Origin: Sanghuangporus weigelae
Lineage: Eukaryota; Basidiomycota; Agaricomycetes; Hymenochaetales; Hymenochaetaceae
Direction: 5' to 3'
Assembly (NCBI GenBank): GCA_033182465.1
Contig: CP137321.1
Coordinates: 1,364,001 to 1,428,000, forward strand
DNA: 64,000 nucleotides
The number at the start of each line of letters is the position of its first letter. Within the stretch, counting starts at the first letter, position 1. The position numbers and the translations under genes are program-made. Under the pieces are notes generated by a model that was given only the letters and a program-made list of their open reading frames with translations, searched no databases and was not told the DNA's origin. This document shows, piece by piece, positions 58,111 through 64,000 of the stretch.

Positions 58111-59329
58111 TCATTTCTTGCCTCCTTTCCTCTTCGTCGCACCCCCCCTCCCAGTCTTCGATTCGGAAGTCGTCGACTGCGGTTGCAACTGTGTCGAGGC
58201 AGATGTAGCATCGGATGGTGCTGACGTTGACGCTTGAGCAGCTTTGGGAGGAGCTTTCGGTGTCGGATTACTTGACGACCATAACCATTTGGTATTATGC
58301 ATGACGTTAACGAGGAGCGATGCCAACGAGCCTGATATCAAAAGCAAGAGCCAACGCGGGATCCTGATAGCCATGTCGTAAACCTTCGTCAGAGTATCAG
58401 CGAAGTAGTCCATAACGAATTCTCTGTATGCAGGGTGAGTTGCTTGTTGATGCTCCTGAAATTGGAGAAATGTACCTGCTGCCTCCAGGCCCGAACGGAG
58501 ATCGCCATGGTTCAGTCCTCTCCCATGCATCTCTCTTCAAAAACTCTCGGAGTATCTCGGCTTGTACACGTATTGTTCCTGGTCGGTAAAAACGTAATGT
58601 TTGTCCCCTATCTTTCAAGACAACCAGGAAAGGTGCTCTGAGAAGGTATGAGCTTCAAATATGTGAATTGAATTGCAACGAAAGCTAACCTCCAAACATT
58701 CCATTTCGTGGTGATCTTCGTGACATTCATATAGTCAATTCGGCCCCATCGTACATGCGGCAAGTCTCCGGCCTCTTGCGTGAGGTTAAAAGCTGTATCA
58801 AATTGCTCGTCGACGTATCTATGCACTCCCTCCTTTTGAGCTGCTGATAATGAACTGCGTAGAATTCACCGAATTCAGAGAAGAACAGATGAATAAATGG
58901 TTATCGAACATACATAATGATAAACCAAACTCTGTCCTTCTCTTCTTCGAGAGTCTGGAACTTCTCCTCGACAATCATCTCCTCGTAATTATCGTCGGTT
59001 ATCAACGGGATGCGTTCATCCCATAAACTTGCTTGTGCGCGCGCAGCCTGGAGCTTCTCTGTGATGTTTACTCCAGCACTCCCGAACAACGCCTGCATTG
59101 GGCCGGACTCCAACAGCGACTCCAGACTAAAGAATGAGGAAAGGCTTTTCCCAGGTGTTGACGTTTCTTTAGCGCCAGACCCTACACCTCCTGTTGGTTG
59201 AGCTTGGTAGGTGTAGCCAGACTGACCCTTTGCGACGGGCTGGCCTGGCTTCCATCCCTCCGAGAAGTATTCTGCAGACGCTGCGCCTGCAAGCGTCAGC
59301 GCAGCGAGCAAGAGGACTTGAAGCCTCAT
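58111..59329 (-). CDS. Thioredoxin-fold ER membrane protein without CxxC
   Basis: MRLQVLLLAALTLAGAASAE is a clear signal peptide (ATG 59327-59329). A linker follows, then a thioredoxin-like domain: FQTLEEEKDRVWFIIM, EQFDTAFNLTQEAGDLPHVR, WGRIDYMNVTKITTKWNVWR and APFLVVLKDRGQTLRFYRPG. NLT and NVT are possible N-glycosylation sites. A later helix (PRWLLLLISGSLASLLVNVM) spans the membrane and the tail is basic (KTGRGGATKRKGGKK). The usual CxxC of the active site is replaced near VWFIIM, so disulphide exchange is unlikely; it may be a chaperone-like or scaffold relative of TMX proteins. Conserved exon joins support a real gene. The function is inferred only at family level. Confidence 0.75.
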
Positions 59330-59586
59330 TATTGTTGTTGTTCGAGTCGCGTCAAGAAGCGCGAGATAAGTTTGAATGAAATAATAAGACCACGCGGATT
59401 CGTCGATCCTGCACGTGCTCAAAACTGATAAGATAAAAAGTCTAGAAACGGAACGGAACGAGATTATATTGATTATGATTATTGACAAGTCGACATTTGA
59501 TTTGTTGTAATAAATAAAATACAATTCTGAGTGGAGCTTTCTTTTCTGACTATGTTACAGTAGTGATTATTTACGTTCTGTCAGTT

Positions 59587-61324
59587 TTAGTACCAGAAAC
59601 CTGAGAAGTCCCATTCATGCTTCTCCTGACCTTCTCTCAACCATCCGAGCCTGTCCATAGTGAGCCCCGCTGCTCGAACGAAGAGTGTACCATCGAGAAG
59701 CTCCGCATCCTGCAGCTCTGTACCCTTCCAGACTCCAGCAGGACGATCACCATACACCCGCGCGTACTGCGCGAGTGCACGCTGTGCCTTCGGAAGATGC
59801 TCGTTCGGGTGCAACAACGTACTCTGGAGAAGCGCAAACCATGGGTTTGGAGTCAAAGCATCGGGAGTCAGCGTTTCCTTTCCTGGAGTTGGAATTGGAC
59901 CCGGAATGTTTAAATTGGGCGACGTCCGTTCATAGAAGCTTGCGATAGGAATTGCAGGACGTCCACGAGCGACCCATACGGTCAAAGCGGCGACAAGATA
60001 GGATCGGAGTAGGAGAGACTGCGCAGGCGGCGCCAAATGCTCAATGAATGACGGCAAGAAGAGAGATGATGTGACAAGGTGCATCCTAGATAAGGGTACT
60101 CAAATTCTGTGAATGATGAAAAAAGAAACTGCCTTACGCGAAGAAATCAGCTTTGAACTTCTTTTTTCCTTCTTGCAATCCAGTGACACCATACAGAAGT
60201 GTCGCCAAGAAGGAGAGTTCGTCAATCTTTGTCTGTACTTCGGATTCATCGTTTGCATTGACAGTCCACTGCTCCGCATACTTCCTGATTAGTTCACCAC
60301 GCTTGTCGAGCACCTCCATCATGGGAAAAGCTCTGCCCTCATCTTCATCATCATCAATTTTACCTACTTCATGCATTTTGGGGGGTAGTGCACTGGCCAC
60401 TCCGGGATCGAGTTCGGGATCCTTCAGCATCTGAGCAATGATTGAAAAGGAGTGTGTGTCTGAAGGCTTCGACGATAGTGTCAAGGCGGAGGCAAGGCGA
60501 GACGTGAGCGAGTCCCCCACAAACCATTGCTTTGGCAACAATACATTGAAGTCGGGACCCCTTTGTACACTGGCCATGGCAAGACCTATTGGCAATAGAA
60601 TAAGTATGGATTAGGCTTCGAAGCAATTGCATTTGATGCCAACCTTCCACAAGCATACCAGGTGAGTCGAATTCAAGGCCATATCCGACGTGAATTAGCG
60701 GATGTAGAACGCCAGAAAGGAGTCGATTAACCATTTGTGGCTGGTCTTTGTCATCTTTGATGCCATCGACCCAGTTCGCGTTCGTCGAGAAGACATACTT
60801 GTCGAGTATTCCGTCAAGACCATGTTTCGTGTACTCCTTGGTAAAGAAAGCAACATATGCTCGGAAGTATCTGACTTGTAATCAAATTTGATACTAGCTT
60901 GCATAAAGCCATTTTACTTACCTCTCATCTCTGAAATGCTCCGTCCAGTTCGACTCTGTTATTTCACCAGGGGGCTCTATAGCATTCCTTTGATAAACCC
61001 TATGCGTCTCAAAGGCCGCCTCTAGCACGTTCGGTGGAGCACCCAATGTATATATCGCATACAAGTGATGAGTCGCATGGCTGCGATGCGAGATATTAAA
61101 GACCCATTCACTCTTGAGATAGGAACAGCTTACTTATGGAAACCAATGTCATTGAAGAATATGTGGAAACGTTCGTGATTCTCTTTGAGTAATTTGACAA
61201 GAGCCTTTGCAGATCCAGTAGAGAACCCCGGATGGTACGAAGGCTTGAAGCTCTCGGCCACCGTCGGTGCAGTCGGCAGTGGGAATAGAGAATCCAAAGT
61301 CTCTTTCGGCGTTGGAGTGACCAT
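59587..61324 (-). CDS. Questin-oxidase-like DUF4243 protein
   Basis: Start taken as MVTPTPKETLDSLF (61324); the frame is open further upstream only from non-ATG codons. Helical blocks follow: FKPSYHPGFSTGSAKALVKL, NHERFHIFFNDIGFHNHATH, HLYAIYTLGAPPNVLEAAFE, RAYVAFFTKEYTKHGLDGIL, VNRLLSGVLHPLIHVGYGLE and FDSPGMLVEGLAMASVQR, then a charged loop and KADFFAMHLVTSSLFLPSFI and LLLRSYLVAALTVWVARGRP. HNHxTHHLxAIYTLGA and HPLIHxGYGLEF are landmarks of the family that includes questin oxidase and AflY, Baeyer-Villiger-type ring-opening enzymes of aromatic polyketides. Relatives outside clusters are common in basidiomycetes, so the substrate here is unknown; no polyketide synthase is nearby. Confidence 0.82.
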
Positions 61325-62171
61325 TGCAGAGCAGAGGTAAAGCTGAAGTAAAGTCACAAGAGGCGTCAACAGTACGCGGGAATGAAGAAGTGAATTCACA
61401 TCTGGGCCATTTATATATGAGCCCCAAGGGAATGCTGCCACGAGACCAATGGTGATTCAGACGTTATGCCATGGAAAGGCAGTAAGAAGGTTACAAACAG
61501 GGTGAGAAGCCGAATGACAGAGGGTCACATCGTTGTAGCGCGCGTGAAGAGCGGAAACCACACGTGAACGAAAGAATGTGTCAGTGCGAAACATTAGGAA
61601 CTGCATTGAGCGCCCGAGAGTACAGTACACGGCGGGAGGAGGTCGACGTCAGAGATCGGCAATCGACGTCGATCCCCGCCTTGGGCTTCGGCGGCCTTAT
61701 GTAAGCAAATTGAGCCTATCGTTTACGAGCCATTTGATTTGCTGACTTGATGCGTGGGCGTGTACCCTACGATATTCCACCACTCCTGAGTCCTAATATT
61801 GTCGTGTAAGCTGTTTAGTAATAATAAGAGTAGATGCAAAACCGTGTAGCACTGTAATTGCGTAAGTGTAGTGTAAAGCTTGAAAGTATCAAGGGTTGCT
61901 GTGAAGTTGCTCCGACTCAATCTCACCAAGGTTTTCCCGTATCTTTTCTCCCGTTTGCCCTTCTGATCGGATCTCTCCTTACCGACGTCCGATCTAGCTC
62001 TACATTGGCATCAGGAGAGTTGCTCATGCAATGACACGCATGATCTCGTGTCTTTCAGCATCACTAATACTGTGTTCTCGGCGCGATGTGACTTGCTTTT
62101 CACCATCATCTACTTACAAAGCCTGAAACATAAACAACGTCTGAAATTGGTTATTCCTGTCTCTTGCAATA
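61325..62171. promoter_or_regulatory. Divergent promoter region, questin-oxidase-like and GH3 genes
   Basis: 847 bp between two divergent starts. It contains the long inverted repeat at 61631-61680, close to the first gene. The GH3 side is AT-rich with no clear TATA box. No gene was seen. Confidence 0.5.
61631..61680. promoter_or_regulatory. Imperfect inverted repeat with GACGTC cores
   Basis: GGCGGG at 61631-61636 pairs with CCCGCC at 61675-61680, and TCGACGTC at 61643-61650 pairs with GACGTCGA at 61665-61672, around a 14-base loop. Each arm also holds a GACGTC core like that of bZIP/CRE sites. It could be a dimer-binding site, a pair of bZIP sites, or an RNA hairpin. Confidence 0.55.
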
Positions 62172-64000
62172 ATGATTTCTGAGGATATCAAGCGTCAGAT
62201 TGGTCAGGTAGAGTGGATACTCGATGCGAGGTTTGAGCGTCACTGAAACGCCTTCGAATTATACATACTTTTAGCATTTTGTCTTCGGCTTCCAAGGGTA
62301 TGAACCGAGTGAAAGCATTGTGAAATTGATCCGTGACTATCATGTTGGGTGCGTGATCTATCTAGGTTGATTTTAAACGAGAAGCTGAGAAGCCGCATAG
62401 GAGTGTGATAGTTTTCAAAAGAAATATACAAAGTTTGATTTTGCGCATATATTCATGCACATCGTCTCTCACATGATGCAATCAAGGTCTTCCACAGCTT
62501 CACAAGTTGATTCGAAGCCTGCAGAAGCTTGCAAAAGATTCTGGACATTCGCAACCGTTATCAATAGGCATAGATCAGGAGAATGGCCTCTGTGCAGCAT
62601 TCAGTTCTACTTCTAGAACGGATGCTGGTACTCAATTGTAAATGAAAGCTTTCTTAGCCTCGTATTTTCAAAGCCATCACTCAGTGATTGCAGCCCAGGA
62701 GCCATGGCGTTGGGTTTCACTGGGAGTCCAGAAGTGGCACAAAAGGTCGCTAATTCAACTGGGCGCGAGATGCGTCTTGCAGGAATCAATTGGGCATACA
62801 GCCCAGTGGCCGATGTGAATTCTGATCCCCGTAATCCAGTCATAGGTAATCCATTCGTTCTTTAGTTGCTGATGTTTTGTTGACGTCTTCTTGACTCATT
62901 CAGGTGTTCGTTCTTACGGCGAAGGTACTTGTCCCGTATCCTTCGTCTCATCTTTCCTAATGGGCCATTTCTAGACCCCAAATCTGTAGCATCGTTTGTT
63001 CAAGCTGTATCCGATGGACTTGTCTCAGCAGGCATCGCATCTTGTGCAAAACATTTCCCGGGCCATGGTGACACCCATGTCGATTCGCATCTAGCATTGC
63101 CCGTGATAACGAAGGACTTAGCAAAGCTTGAGGAGACTGAGCTCGTTCCCTTCCGGTTCGCGATCACTAACGGGATACCGAGTATTATGACGGGACACAT
63201 GGCGCTTCCACCTCTCATCACGGCATTAGGTGCAGATTCTGACATTCGCATACCTGCGTCTCTTTCGAAGGGCGTAACTACGATTCTGCTCCGCGAAAAA
63301 CTTGGATTCAAGGGTATGGTCGTGACAGACTGCCTAGAAATGAATGCAATCTCGGAGGGATATGGTATCGGCCCAGGTGCCGTAATGGCGCTCCGTGCAG
63401 GTGCTGACGTCGTTATGATTTGCCATCTCATGGAGCATCAGCTTGCCGCTCTGGAAGCTACTTATGCCGCTGCCGAGAAAGGCGAGATAGGACCGGACTT
63501 TCTTCGCGCTAGTGAGGAGCGTATACGATCCATGAAAGATGCTTTTTGTGGGCGATGGGAAGATGTTCTGGAGAAGCCCTTCAGCAACGAAGAAATATCG
63601 AACTTGAAGAAGGAGAATGCGCTTTTCAGCAAACAAGTCTATGCGCTCTCAATCAGATGGCTTTCCAGACCAAAAGACGACAGAGAATTGTACATATCCG
63701 CCCATTCGGATGTACTTGTTCTGACGCCGCAAGTTGAGAGTATTAACGCTGCAGTCGACGATCCACAAGATCTGATACGAACAGTGAACGGCAGTATACG
63801 CAATACCGCCGGACCCTCTTACATGGCATTCGCAACAGCTATTGCGCGCCGCGCTCCCTTCTCGACCCATATTGTCTACTCACCTTTAGAAGCTGTCGAA
63901 GGCAGTTCACTTTCAGAAACATTAACGAAGTCAATCCTGTCTGCGCACGCCGTTGTATTCACTACGCGCAATGCGCACCAGGCATCATGGCAGACGGTCG
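62172..64000 (+). CDS. GH3 beta-N-acetylglucosaminidase, 3' end outside window
   Basis: Exons from MISEDIKRQIGQ (ATG 62172) through HFVFGFQGYEPSESIVKLIR, GSVIVFKRNIQS, LQKLAKDSGHSQPLSIGIDQ and ENGLCAAF, GAMALGFTGSPEVAQKVANS and INWAYSPVADVNSDPRNPVI, then GVRSYGEDPKSVASFVQAVS, CAKHFPGHGDTHVDSHLALP (catalytic-loop His region) and GFKGMVVTDCLEMNAISEGY (nucleophile Asp). KHFPGHGDTxxDSH is the NagZ-type hallmark within family GH3. A C-terminal domain (YISAHSDVLVLTPQVESINA) runs on to the window end. No signal peptide is seen, so it is probably cytosolic, acting on GlcNAc conjugates in chitin or glycoprotein turnover; in fungi such genes can be N-acetylglucosaminide hydrolases or acetyltransferase fusions, so the missing C-terminus matters. 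Confidence 0.88.

Noticed and set aside
1-64000. tRNA genes, rRNA, CRISPR arrays, virus-like elements, intact transposons
   Set aside because: I looked for B-box-like GGTTCRANNCC, regularly spaced repeats, long terminal repeats, reverse transcriptase or transposase motifs and found none that hold up by eye.

Overview
This window looks like nuclear DNA from a filamentous basidiomycete, most likely an Agaricomycete. Genes are close together on both strands, most are split by many introns of about 45-90 bp with GT..AG ends and CTAAC/CTCAC-type branch sites, and the proteins resemble basidiomycete versions of conserved eukaryotic families. Almost every gene had to be read across introns, so exon ends are inferred from reading frame and protein conservation. 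No tRNA, rRNA, CRISPR array, virus-like element or intact transposon was seen.

Layout. 1-3614 (+): 3' part of a large SLIP-GC-like GTPase. 3846-4691 (+): small DUF7719-type membrane protein. 5025-6706 (-): conserved protein with an ankyrin-like segment. About 6960-7495 (-): decayed copy of the EF-hand part of a mitochondrial aspartate/glutamate carrier. 7615-9009 (-): IMPACT/Yih1. 9194-10644 (+): Atg29. 11026-12565 (+): Ddi1. 12826-14158 (-): Spt3. 14444-15478 (+): PAPS reductase. 15729-17605 (+): RNase III family protein. 18080-18458 (-): Coa3. 18840-19286 (-): a five-exon Cox7-like gene. 19411-20346 (+): Yaf9. 20457-28944 (-): ATR/Mec1 kinase. 29176-32165 (-): Nop14. 32361-33559 (+): lysophosphatidate acyltransferase. 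34317-36023 (+): arrestin-fold protein. 36760-38402 (+): Pgc1-like glycerophosphodiesterase. 38717-40847 (+): Ser/Pro-rich orphan. 42613-44007 and 44339-45267 (-): tandem pair sharing a CX2CX6HX4C motif. 45602-48397 (+): possible UTP8/NOL11-like protein. 48573-51020 (+): gephyrin/Cnx1-like fusion. 51352-53764 (+): TMEM184/OST-alpha-like protein. 53992-54629 (-): DASH subunit Spc19. 55243-57717 (-): Kex1. 58111-59329 (-): thioredoxin-fold ER membrane protein. 59587-61324 (-): questin-oxidase-like DUF4243 protein. 62172-64000 (+, partial): GH3 beta-N-acetylglucosaminidase.

Most genes are housekeeping: DNA-damage signalling (ATR, Ddi1), chromatin (Spt3, Yaf9), ribosome biogenesis (Nop14 and perhaps the UTP8-like gene), nutrient stress (IMPACT, Atg29, PAPS reductase), respiration (Coa3 beside Cox7-like), and secretion or lipid enzymes. 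Several divergent pairs share short intergenic regions (Yaf9/Cox7-like 124 bp, Atg29/IMPACT 184 bp, Nop14/acyltransferase 195 bp).

The best leads are the tandem zinc-motif family, the carrier pseudogene, two introns that need GC-AG splicing, three evenly spaced ACGCGT boxes before DDI1, operator-like repeats and palindromes in three promoters, and an unexplained promoter-like region at 54650-55230. I did not find a clearly new multi-gene system.
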